A program made the translations under genes and the position numbers. Under the pieces are notes generated by a model. The model did not search any database. It worked only from the letters and a program-made list of their open reading frames with translations, and was not told the DNA's origin. 37,444 nucleotides of DNA from a virus: the IMG/VR virus record IMGVR_UViG_3300022821_000059, positions 1 through 37,444 of that record, one strand, 5' to 3'. Position 1 is the stretch's first letter. Each line of letters opens with the position of its first letter. Shown piece after piece: positions 11,941 to 19,736 of the stretch.

Positions 11941-14127
11941 CTAGTAGACGACAGGAACGCTGATCACGGGCCCGATTGTATATACCTCACTGCCTGCCAC
12001 CTGGTTTGGGAAAATATCGCCAACGCCGAACTTCAATGGGCGCACCGTGAAAACGATAGGACCAACGTGATAGGGCAAAGTTATCAGGTTTGAGGTAGTC
12101 GTCTGGGCCGTGTGTTTAGCTCCGGTGGTTTCGTAAGCGCTGATCGTCCATGTCTCCCCGACGGATGCTATTGGGATGGAATACGGCGCTGTAAAGGTCA
12201 GGGTCGTTGGACCTATCGCGCCGGCGATCACAAAGTCCTGTGTCGCTACCTGTGAGTTTGATCCGTTCCACAACTTCACGCGCAGGGTGTGCGGATTAGC
12301 TATAACCTGTGCATTTAGCCGCACGCCAATAACGCTACAAGCCTCGGAGATAAGAAAAGCGGCCCCGTTTACCCAGTTGCCGCTCAGCTCCGTCGGTGAA
12401 TAAACATCAGCATAGGCAGGAGTGTGTACAAGGGTCCCGCCTCCAGCCGATATTCCGGTAAGCGCGGACCCGTCGCCGTCGGTCATAAGGTAAGTCCCAT
12501 CCGCATCGGGCTGGGTTCGGGTTCGGTTGGCGGTCATGGACACGACTTCTTCCAGTTCCGCGCCAGCCGTCATTCCAGCAAGGTTGTACTTGTAAAGCGA
12601 GGTATCGTCGGCGCTGTTTTGTATCTCAAACTCGGCGTCAGAGAACTCGCTACCGGCAACGGCACCGCCTCCAGCCGCCGTATTCGGAATCTTGCCCCTG
12701 AGATCGTCCCCGCGCCCGCCCGTGTACAGGGTCCATGTCGTGTCGGCGTCGTTCCAGATGACGAGGCGGTAGAGCAAAAAGCCGGTCCCAAGAAACTCAG
12801 ACGGGATCGAGTAGTCGATTTCCTTCTTCTTGTCCTCGCGGACCTTGCTTGCCTTGTTTGCGCCCTCGGACCCGGCCGGAAGGGAGCAGTAGATCTTGCA
12901 GTCGCCCGTGGCCTCTGAGACACAACCCCAGAACGTGATCGCGTATGTCTTGCCGGTGAGGCTCGCACCTGTGCTGTCCTTGAGAAGGTCAGCGATGTTG
13001 GTGATCTCGCGGTAGGCCGTATCCGGGTCGTTGACGCAGTAGATGGTCGCCGGGTTGCTGAAAAGAGGGAAACTGTGCTGATGGCTCTGATATATCACGC
13101 CCGCCGTGGTGGACAGGCCGATGGTGGCGGTTCCGGTCCCGGAGAAGGTAGGGGCCGCGCCGCTCACATAGGACGCATGCTGCTGACGGATATACGCGCC
13201 GTCATGGGCGATGTGACCGTTTCCTGGGCTGGATGCGACGTGGTCGGTCCACGCCTGCAGCTTCATGACTTTTTTCGTGGCCATGGTTGCGGCGGTCTGA
13301 CAGAGCACATCCCCAATCCGCATGTGCTCGATATTGTCAGCGGGCCAGCCGACGGTGCTCACGGTCAGGGCTTTGGTCGTCTCAAGGATGTAAATGTAAT
13401 TCCTGACGAATACCTCGTCTGTACCCTGCGTAAGCGCGATGGTAGCCGGAGCAGTGGTCCAGGTGTAGACGCCGGTGGAGAACATGATACGGATGTTCCC
13501 GCCGCCCTCTTTCTGGATGGATGCTGTGATGGTCGCGCCGTCGCTGTCCACGGTCACGGATGGGCTATCGAGGGCGAGGCCGTTGGCAACCCCGACGAAA
13601 TTGGTCATGTCGGTATCGAGCTTGGCCAGGGAGACCGTGGCATCGGGCGGGGTGCGCTCGTTGGTGTTCCTGGCGTCGGAGTCGTTGACGTATTTGTCGC
13701 CAGCCGCAGGGGTGCCGGTGCCGGCCAGGGCGGCCTTCTCGTCGCCTGTCGGGAAGCGTGCGTCCCCGGTGTCCGCGATGGCGTTGGGCGCGCCGTGGGT
13801 GATGGCCAGTGCCGCGTGGGTTGCAGATGTTCCTACAGGGTCAGAAGCTGCCTGTGCGGCGGCGGCGCTGCCGGCAGGGTCGCTGGCCAGCTCCGCCGCG
13901 GCCTGGGCCGCCGCGGGGGCGTCGCCCTGGGCCACATCGGCGGCCAGCGTGCCCACGTCCTTGGTGACGCTGTCGCCCGCCCCGGTGTGGTATGCGCCCT
14001 CTATTCCGTGGGCGTTTGGGTCCCGGTCATTATCAAGGGTGCCGTCATGGGTGCCCGTCCCGAGAGCAGCATGCGCAACCAGAGCCGCTTCAACCTCTGC
14101 CGCATTTCCTCCACCAGTGCGGGGCAT
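11941..14127 (-). CDS. Tail fibre / receptor-binding protein
   Basis: 728 aa. The N-terminal 150 residues are Ala/Gly/Asp-rich and repetitive (AAQAAAELASDPAGSAAAAQ), the low-complexity stalk typical of trimeric fibres. The middle has beta-rich sequence (VTVDSDGATITASIQ, YTWTTAPATIAL) and a Gly-rich hinge (GGGAVAGSEF). The C-terminal 130 residues (SGNWVNGAAFLISEACSVIGVRL, LRVKLWNGSNSQVATQ, VGETWTISAYETTG) look like a DUF4082-type jelly-roll that could bind glycan. It is the last large virion gene, next to the sugar-modifying cassette, and is a candidate substrate or partner. Confidence 0.68.
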   Translation of the reverse strand: MPRTGGGNAAEVEAALVAHAALGTGTHDGTLDNDRDPNAHGIEGAYHTGAGDSVTKDVGTLAADVAQGDAPAAAQAAAELASDPAGSAAAAQAASDPVGTSATHAALAITHGAPNAIADTGDARFPTGDEKAALAGTGTPAAGDKYVNDSDARNTNERTPPDATVSLAKLDTDMTNFVGVANGLALDSPSVTVDSDGATITASIQKEGGGNIRIMFSTGVYTWTTAPATIALTQGTDEVFVRNYIYILETTKALTVSTVGWPADNIEHMRIGDVLCQTAATMATKKVMKLQAWTDHVASSPGNGHIAHDGAYIRQQHASYVSGAAPTFSGTGTATIGLSTTAGVIYQSHQHSFPLFSNPATIYCVNDPDTAYREITNIADLLKDSTGASLTGKTYAITFWGCVSEATGDCKIYCSLPAGSEGANKASKVREDKKKEIDYSIPSEFLGTGFLLYRLVIWNDADTTWTLYTGGRGDDLRGKIPNTAAGGGAVAGSEFSDAEFEIQNSADDTSLYKYNLAGMTAGAELEEVVSMTANRTRTQPDADGTYLMTDGDGSALTGISAGGGTLVHTPAYADVYSPTELSGNWVNGAAFLISEACSVIGVRLNAQVIANPHTLRVKLWNGSNSQVATQDFVIAGAIGPTTLTFTAPYSIPIASVGETWTISAYETTGAKHTAQTTTSNLITLPYHVGPIVFTVRPLKFGVGDIFPNQVAGSEVYTIGPVISVPVVY

Positions 14128-14129
14128 GG

Positions 14130-14486
14130 CTACACCTTATCGAGGCGGCTGCAGATGAGCAGGCCGGCCGCGGGAGCAGTCGTGGTTTCATGAGCCAAAA
14201 AGGCCTCTGATGCATTCTCGACGGTGAAAACGAATGTCCCGCCCGTCGGCAATGGGTAGTTGTTGATGGTTATCCCGCCCAGCACGACAGTTTCACCGCC
14301 CTGGCGCAGGTAGTGCCCGAGAGAGACAGAGCTTGCCTCAATCGTCATCGGGTAAGTAGGGGGATTGCTCGCCAGGGCGGCCTCGGCAAGTGGCTGGAGG
14401 TCAAGGCGCCCCTCGGCACCAGTTACCACTCCAAGCGCGGGGCCCAGTTTGTCGCTCTTCACTGTGTAATATCGTCCTCTCGACAT
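14130..14486 (-). CDS. Small tail-fibre-associated protein (118 aa)
   Basis: A strong AGGAGGCTGAG site sets the ATG, which lies 28 nt inside the sulfotransferase end. The protein is mostly beta-type (YYTVKSDKLGPALG, GGITINNYPLPTGGTFVFTVEN) with no membrane segment. No family recognised; position before the fibre suggests a structural or assembly helper. Confidence 0.55.
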   Translation of the reverse strand: MSRGRYYTVKSDKLGPALGVVTGAEGRLDLQPLAEAALASNPPTYPMTIEASSVSLGHYLRQGGETVVLGGITINNYPLPTGGTFVFTVENASEAFLAHETTTAPAAGLLICSRLDKV

Positions 14487-15352
14487 CTCAGCCTCCTGAA
14501 CCGGGTCTCTAGTGCCAGCGCCCGTTCATCCTGCATTATAGCCTCCGCCTGACTTGGCGTGAGGATCGATTTCCATTTGTCATCAAGGGCAATGCGCCCC
14601 TTGAACTTTTCTTGCCACTGGTGGGCATAGGTCCGCTCTACGCCCTTCGTCGGGTAGTCCTTGCCGTGGTGGAACCTCACCGAGAAGTTGCCGCCGATGT
14701 GGTGATGCGGCTGAGCGGTGAAGTCCAGCGCGGTGAAGTCCAGGGGCAGCCCCAGGGCGGCGCAGGTGGCCCGGAGCGTCCGGTATGGGTGCAGGGCCAG
14801 ATCTTCCAGCTTAACGGCGTGGACGGGCAGCCCCTTACCCTCGGCCCAGTCCAGAACCGTGTTGTAGTTGCCGACCACCCACGGGATACCCTCCTGCACC
14901 TCGGCGTCCGTGGGGTTCACGTCCTCCATGAGGGTCCCGCTCTTGTCCCAGATGCTCTTGTTCTTGCGGAGCCAGTTGACCACGAACGAGGCGACGTGGG
15001 CCCGCATGTCCTTGTATGGCACCATGCAAATATCGGGCAGCCCAAACCTCTCGTAGTGGTGCGGGCTCTTGTCGCTCGTGACGATGATGTCGCAGCCGGT
15101 AGCCTTTGCCAGCGCGGGCCACCACGTCCCAGGGAACCCAGCACAGTCTGCTATTTCCTCCAGCGCCGCGGGGGTGAAGATCGAGCAGGGATCGTCCCGG
15201 CACTCGGTGCAGTAGTAGGGCCGGTTAAAGGTGCGATGGTCAACAATCCAGTGATCCTCGCCGACTCCTGTAACCCCGGGGAGGCCGTCAAGGATGAGGT
15301 TCCAGAGGGTTGAGCCGCTCCAGCTCGGGGCGATCATGCCTATTACTCTCAT
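14459..15352 (-). CDS. Sulfotransferase family protein
   Basis: 297 aa. IAPSWSGSTLWNLIL (7-21) fits the 5'-phosphosulfate-binding loop of PAPS-dependent sulfotransferases, and DICMVPYKDMRAHVASFV (107-124) the 3'-phosphate-binding strand and helix. A Cys cluster (CTEC at 48-51, C56) follows the loop, as in some bacterial members. Enzymes of this fold move sulfate from PAPS to hydroxyls or amines of glycans or small molecules. The start overlaps the methyltransferase stop (ATGA). A short tandem repeat LDFTALDFTA (204-213) is present. The acceptor is unknown; a sugar made by the upstream glycosyltransferases is the obvious candidate. Confidence 0.75.
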   Translation of the reverse strand: MRVIGMIAPSWSGSTLWNLILDGLPGVTGVGEDHWIVDHRTFNRPYYCTECRDDPCSIFTPAALEEIADCAGFPGTWWPALAKATGCDIIVTSDKSPHHYERFGLPDICMVPYKDMRAHVASFVVNWLRKNKSIWDKSGTLMEDVNPTDAEVQEGIPWVVGNYNTVLDWAEGKGLPVHAVKLEDLALHPYRTLRATCAALGLPLDFTALDFTAQPHHHIGGNFSVRFHHGKDYPTKGVERTYAHQWQEKFKGRIALDDKWKSILTPSQAEAIMQDERALALETRFRRLRCREDDITQ

Positions 15353-16149
15353 GGCTTCACCGCGTAGACCGTGATCAGGCCGCTTTCCGAGTCCAGCGAC
15401 ACCTTGCGAAGCTCAAACCCCACCCCCAGCAGGATCTGACAAAGGGCGCCGCTGGTGAAGTGGTAGGGGTGGGCGTTGGGCGCGAACTGCCCAGAGGTCT
15501 GGAGGCCGCGCGCCTGGTTCTCCTGGGTCAGGTCCAGATCCCGGTCAAAGTGCCACTCCTCGTAGAAGGTCTTGAGCAGGAGAGCACCGCCCGGCCGGAG
15601 GTGGGCGAACACCTTGCGCAGGTCCGCCCCCGGGGTGAACGTGTGCTCGATCATGTCCCACATGATCACGGCGTCCAGGTTCTCGGGGAGGGTGGCCTTT
15701 TGGAGGATCGCGCTCTGGATGTCAAGCCCGTGCATCGCCCCCACTTCGGGACCAGCCCGGGAGGCATCGCAGCCGGAGACCTCGAAGCCGAGGTGCTTGG
15801 CTACCAGGAGCATTTCACCCCAGGCGGCCCCCACCTCGAACAGGGTAGCCGGGCCCGGTTCAGGGCCGATGCGGCTCAACTCCTTAATAGCATCCGCGAA
15901 AATGCCCCATCGCACATCCCTGAACATCTGGAGGTTGCTGGCGTCCTCGCTGGCCGGGTCCCCGTATTCGTAGGACTTGCGGATGTACTCGTCGTAGGCA
16001 GCCGAGGTGTAGAACCTCTCGTCACCCATGGTCCCGGCGTAGAACCTGGCGCCGCAGCCCAGGCACTGGACCAAGTCGGCCCCCATGCCGAACACGTTGT
16101 TGTAGCGGGTGGGGCGCGTCCTGGTGTCTTGGCAGATCTCGCAACTCAT
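15349..16149 (-). CDS. Zinc-ribbon class I SAM methyltransferase
   Basis: 266 aa; ATG overlaps the stop of the fusion gene (ATGA). Two CxxC pairs (C3/C6 and C29/C32) form an N-terminal zinc ribbon, often found before sugar or small-molecule methyltransferases of the Methyltransf_23 type. The Rossmann core has motif I LFEVGAAWGEM (103-113), acidic GCDAS (127-130), and DMIEHTFTP (165-173), then HLRPGGALLLKTF. It would methylate an oxygen, nitrogen or carbon using S-adenosylmethionine. Context suggests a glycan or a radical-SAM product. Confidence 0.75.
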   Translation of the reverse strand: MSCEICQDTRTRPTRYNNVFGMGADLVQCLGCGARFYAGTMGDERFYTSAAYDEYIRKSYEYGDPASEDASNLQMFRDVRWGIFADAIKELSRIGPEPGPATLFEVGAAWGEMLLVAKHLGFEVSGCDASRAGPEVGAMHGLDIQSAILQKATLPENLDAVIMWDMIEHTFTPGADLRKVFAHLRPGGALLLKTFYEEWHFDRDLDLTQENQARGLQTSGQFAPNAHPYHFTSGALCQILLGVGFELRKVSLDSESGLITVYAVKP

Positions 16150-19100
16150 GAGGACCACCCCCCGAAGCACTTGGCGCAGGTATCAGGCAAGGGCAGGTCC
16201 CCCATCATCTGAGCCCGCAGCGTCTCGAAGCTCTTGGAGTGCCACAGCATGGGCCAGTAGATTCCTCCGTGTTTGTCGATGTCAGGCGGCAGGATGCGCC
16301 GGCAGGGGGTCACCGCCCCGTTGGCGTCCACCCCGATGCTCACGAATGGGCTCTGACAGGTGCGCGGGCAGTCCTCCGGGTCACCGATGGGAACGGGCCA
16401 GGCCTCGACCAGGCCGTCACCGATTCCGCTGGCCTTGATGCGCTCCAGCTCCTCGGCTTCCGGGGTTCCGATGCGGATCACGTTGTACTCAAACGCTTTC
16501 TCATCTCCATGGGGTAGGAGGTTGTGGAAGTGCACGAAGTCAGCCCCGGAGATCTTGGCCATGTCGATGGTTTTCTTTATCCGACTCAGCCCGCCCTTGG
16601 TGATGAGCATGGAAAACCCAACGCGGATCCCGGTTGCTGACATGACGTTGAATGCGCCAATGGGATACTTGTTTTCATCACCATTTAAGCTCTCAAGGCT
16701 CATTGACACATAGCCAGGCTTCCAGGCCTTCAGGTTCTCCAGGTTCTCCTGCAGCAGCAACCCATTGGTGATCAGCCCCGTATTGAGCCCCCTGGCGTTG
16801 CACTCCGCGAACAGGTCCACGAGGTTGGAGTGCATCAGGGGCTCACCGAACCCGGCAAAGCACACCGATTCGATGCTCGGGGAGTTGTCCAGGGTGTCCA
16901 CCAGGGTGTCAAGCCGCAGCTCCCCGGTGCGCTGGAAGTTGGGATCCTGCTGGCGAGCGCAGAACCAGCAGCTCTTGTTGCACTCCCCGGTCAGGTACAG
17001 GGTCAGCTCCCGGGGGCCGGGGGGCATGCCACTGAACCAGTAGTTGAGCCGCGCGAAGGTCGGGTCAGGGCGTGAGGCGTCCAGCTCGGTGGGCGGTGGC
17101 AGGTCCGCGCCAAGGCCGGAGAGCACCCCAAGCGCCATGGCCCGCTTGATCTTGTCCTCCGGGTCGTCCAGCCAGTCCTGGATCCGCGCTTCGTGGTGCC
17201 CCTCAGCTGCCAGCCAGCCCATGTGCTGCGGGCGGGCCCTGAGCTTGATCATGAGCCTCTGCCAGCGGGTGAAGGCCATCTGCTCGGTCTGGGCCGCGAA
17301 GTGCTCACCCGCACACTGCTCCCGAAGCCAGGGAACATCCGCCGGCGCCGCGATGTCAAAGCCGTCCTTGGCCATGGCCTCATACTGGGGCGTCTCGCAG
17401 GAGATTGAGTCCTCGTAGGGGTAGTTCCTGGTGATGCGGTGGCGGTAGATCTTCACCCCCATGATAGGGCGTCCCTCTTCGCGCCCCCACAGCCAGTCGG
17501 TGTACTGGGCGCACAGAGGGGAGGTGCCCGTGATGCCCTTGTAGAGCTTCTCCACGGCGTCCAGGTCCAGGAGCATATCCGCGTCCACCTGGATGTAGTA
17601 GGGCGTCTCGCAGGTGTCCAACATGGCCTGGAAGGCGCGGTGCATCGGGGAGACGTTCTCCACCAGCACGATATTGACCTTTCGGGTCTGGGCCTCCAGG
17701 CGCTCGATACACTCAGCGGTGGACGGCTCGCCTGTCGTGATGACGAAGGCGGTCACCAGGGCGGACAGGTCCGGGTCTCGGGGGGCGACGGCCAAGGCTG
17801 GGGCCCATGCCTTGACGAGCTTGGACCATCGCCAGGAGACTGCCCTGGTTTGAGCCTGCCTCCCGGCCTCCTGCAGGTCCCACTCCCTTATATCCTCGAT
17901 TGCCGTGCAGAGGGAACCAACGCCGCGATGGACGATCCAGCCGCTCTCGTGGACCATGAAGGCGCCCATGTCTCCCACCCCGGTAGTGATGGCCGGCCGC
18001 CCGCACGCCGCCGCCTCCTTGACCGTATTGGGCCCGCCCTCCTCGATGCTCATATTCACGTAGCATGAGATCCGCCTGTAGAACTTCTCGGCCATCTGGT
18101 GGTGAGGGATCGGCTCATCGTGGGCCAGGTCGTGAACCACCAGCGGGACCTTGCACCGCTCGGCGGCCTCCTTGATCAGCTCCAGGCCCTTCAGGTCGTA
18201 CACATCCACCCCGGCGATGTCCTTGGATGGGTTGCTGTTGCCACACCAGCCCAGGGTGAACTCTTCGGGGAAGGGCTGCGGCGGGAACAGGTCCAGGTCC
18301 ACCCCGTCCGGGCAGATGAAGATGGGCGGCAGCTCCTCGCCCTCAAACATCGCCTCCAGGGTCTCTTGCACATCGGCGTTGGCCACCACCACCCCGGAGC
18401 AAATGAACAGGGCCTCGGCCAGCTTGTCCCGCTGGTTCGCCCAGCTGTACTTGTCGTAGAGGCAGAGGGTGAATCGGTTCGCCCGGACCTTCCCGGCGAT
18501 CTCCCGGAGGCCATCCCACCAGAAGGCGATGAAGTGGTCACACCCGTGTGGCTCGGTGGCCGTCATCAGCTCGGTCCAGGGCATGACGGTGAAGTCGTAC
18601 TCGTGGCCGAAGGCGCGGCGGACCTGCATCGCGTTGTTGTGGAAGGCGTGTCCGTAGCGGTCTATCGAGAGGGTTGTGCCGGTGAGGATCGGGGCGGGCT
18701 CTGGCTCTGGCGCGCGCGCGGGGGCCGACCTGGTGCTCTCCATGGACTGGATCAGGTCGGAGTAGGACTGGGCCATCTTGGCGGTGGTGTGCTCTCTTCT
18801 GGCCCTGTCTCGGCATAAATCGGACAGCAGCTTGTGCTGTTTCGGGTCGCTTGCCAGGCCGGCAATCATCACCGCAAGGCGGTCGGATGTCGGGGCATCT
18901 ACATGCCCCATCCATTCGCTGAGCACCCCCTGGCCAAAATGCACAATCGGGATGCCCCGCAAGGCCCCCTCGATAGCCGCCATCGGGCAGCCCTCGTAAT
19001 CCCCGGCGAAGACCAGGCAGTCAACGCGGGCCAGGGCATGATCGATGTCAGCGGTGGGGCCGTGGAATGTTGCCCGCCCGCCAACACCAAAGTCAAAGGC

Positions 19101-19736
19101 ACGCTGGCTCAGGGCGCTCTTTATCGGCCCCTCGCCCCAGCACTCCAGCCGTACATGCTCCGGCAGCAAGGACAGGGCCTCGAGGATGGTGTTGAACCCC
19201 TTCTCCGGGGCGTACCGTCCGAGGTGGCCGATGATGAAGGGCTCATCCGGGCTGATGCGCTTGCGCCGGGTGAAGGCGTCGGGGGCGGTGGAGCCGTTCT
19301 GGATGATCTCCGCTGGGCAGTAAGCCAACACGAGAGACAGCGCCTCATGGCTCACAGAGACGAGCCCATCAATGAGGCCACCCTCTCCCATCGCCATTGC
19401 GTCCCGAGGAACATCGCCGCCCGGCGAATGCAGCACATACACGCTCCCTGGGGGCTTGTCCTGCCCCTCGAACACGCGACCCCACCAGATGGTAGCCCCC
19501 ACCCCGGCGAGGTCGGGCAGGCCGTCTCGGGACACGTCCACCAGCTCCACCGGGTGGCCAAGCTCTGACAGCCCGTGAGCCAGCTCGATAGCCATCTTTT
19601 CCGCCCCGCCCATGAGCAGGGAGGGGGTGCAGATCACAACCCGCTTCAGGGTCGTATCCCTTTTCGGTTGTCTGACTCTCGGCTTCGGAAGGGGGACGCT
19701 GCGGGGTACTTCGGAAAAACCTTCTGGGATGCCCAT
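16146..19736 (-). CDS. Glycosyltransferase x3 - radical SAM/SPASM fusion
   Basis: 1196 aa. Domain 1 (31-335): GT4-like GT-B with GGAEKMA (43-49), GRYAPEKGF (173-181) and an EX7E pair (E248/E256). A Pro/Ala/Glu linker (336-350). Domain 2 (about 356-645): second GT-B, CPDGVDLDLF, LGWCGNSNP, EX7E (E566/E574) and GRPAITT. Domain 3 (655-870): GT-A-like, FVITTGEPSTAECIERL and DxD in QVDADM (718-720). Domain 4 (905-1196): radical SAM with CNKSCWFC (919-926), GEPL (964-967), and C-terminal Cys (1123, 1127, 1145, 1187, 1190) of SPASM/twitch type. It would transfer sugars and carry out a radical step, on an unknown acceptor. It starts at TAATG from the ejection gene, in the late operon. Confidence 0.82.
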   Translation of the reverse strand: MGIPEGFSEVPRSVPLPKPRVRQPKRDTTLKRVVICTPSLLMGGAEKMAIELAHGLSELGHPVELVDVSRDGLPDLAGVGATIWWGRVFEGQDKPPGSVYVLHSPGGDVPRDAMAMGEGGLIDGLVSVSHEALSLVLAYCPAEIIQNGSTAPDAFTRRKRISPDEPFIIGHLGRYAPEKGFNTILEALSLLPEHVRLECWGEGPIKSALSQRAFDFGVGGRATFHGPTADIDHALARVDCLVFAGDYEGCPMAAIEGALRGIPIVHFGQGVLSEWMGHVDAPTSDRLAVMIAGLASDPKQHKLLSDLCRDRARREHTTAKMAQSYSDLIQSMESTRSAPARAPEPEPAPILTGTTLSIDRYGHAFHNNAMQVRRAFGHEYDFTVMPWTELMTATEPHGCDHFIAFWWDGLREIAGKVRANRFTLCLYDKYSWANQRDKLAEALFICSGVVVANADVQETLEAMFEGEELPPIFICPDGVDLDLFPPQPFPEEFTLGWCGNSNPSKDIAGVDVYDLKGLELIKEAAERCKVPLVVHDLAHDEPIPHHQMAEKFYRRISCYVNMSIEEGGPNTVKEAAACGRPAITTGVGDMGAFMVHESGWIVHRGVGSLCTAIEDIREWDLQEAGRQAQTRAVSWRWSKLVKAWAPALAVAPRDPDLSALVTAFVITTGEPSTAECIERLEAQTRKVNIVLVENVSPMHRAFQAMLDTCETPYYIQVDADMLLDLDAVEKLYKGITGTSPLCAQYTDWLWGREEGRPIMGVKIYRHRITRNYPYEDSISCETPQYEAMAKDGFDIAAPADVPWLREQCAGEHFAAQTEQMAFTRWQRLMIKLRARPQHMGWLAAEGHHEARIQDWLDDPEDKIKRAMALGVLSGLGADLPPPTELDASRPDPTFARLNYWFSGMPPGPRELTLYLTGECNKSCWFCARQQDPNFQRTGELRLDTLVDTLDNSPSIESVCFAGFGEPLMHSNLVDLFAECNARGLNTGLITNGLLLQENLENLKAWKPGYVSMSLESLNGDENKYPIGAFNVMSATGIRVGFSMLITKGGLSRIKKTIDMAKISGADFVHFHNLLPHGDEKAFEYNVIRIGTPEAEELERIKASGIGDGLVEAWPVPIGDPEDCPRTCQSPFVSIGVDANGAVTPCRRILPPDIDKHGGIYWPMLWHSKSFETLRAQMMGDLPLPDTCAKCFGGWSS

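Noticed and set aside
13075-14193. 372-codon plus-strand frame inside the tail fibre gene
   Set aside because: Gly/Val/Arg-rich antisense frame; the minus-strand fibre has stalk and beta-domain character.
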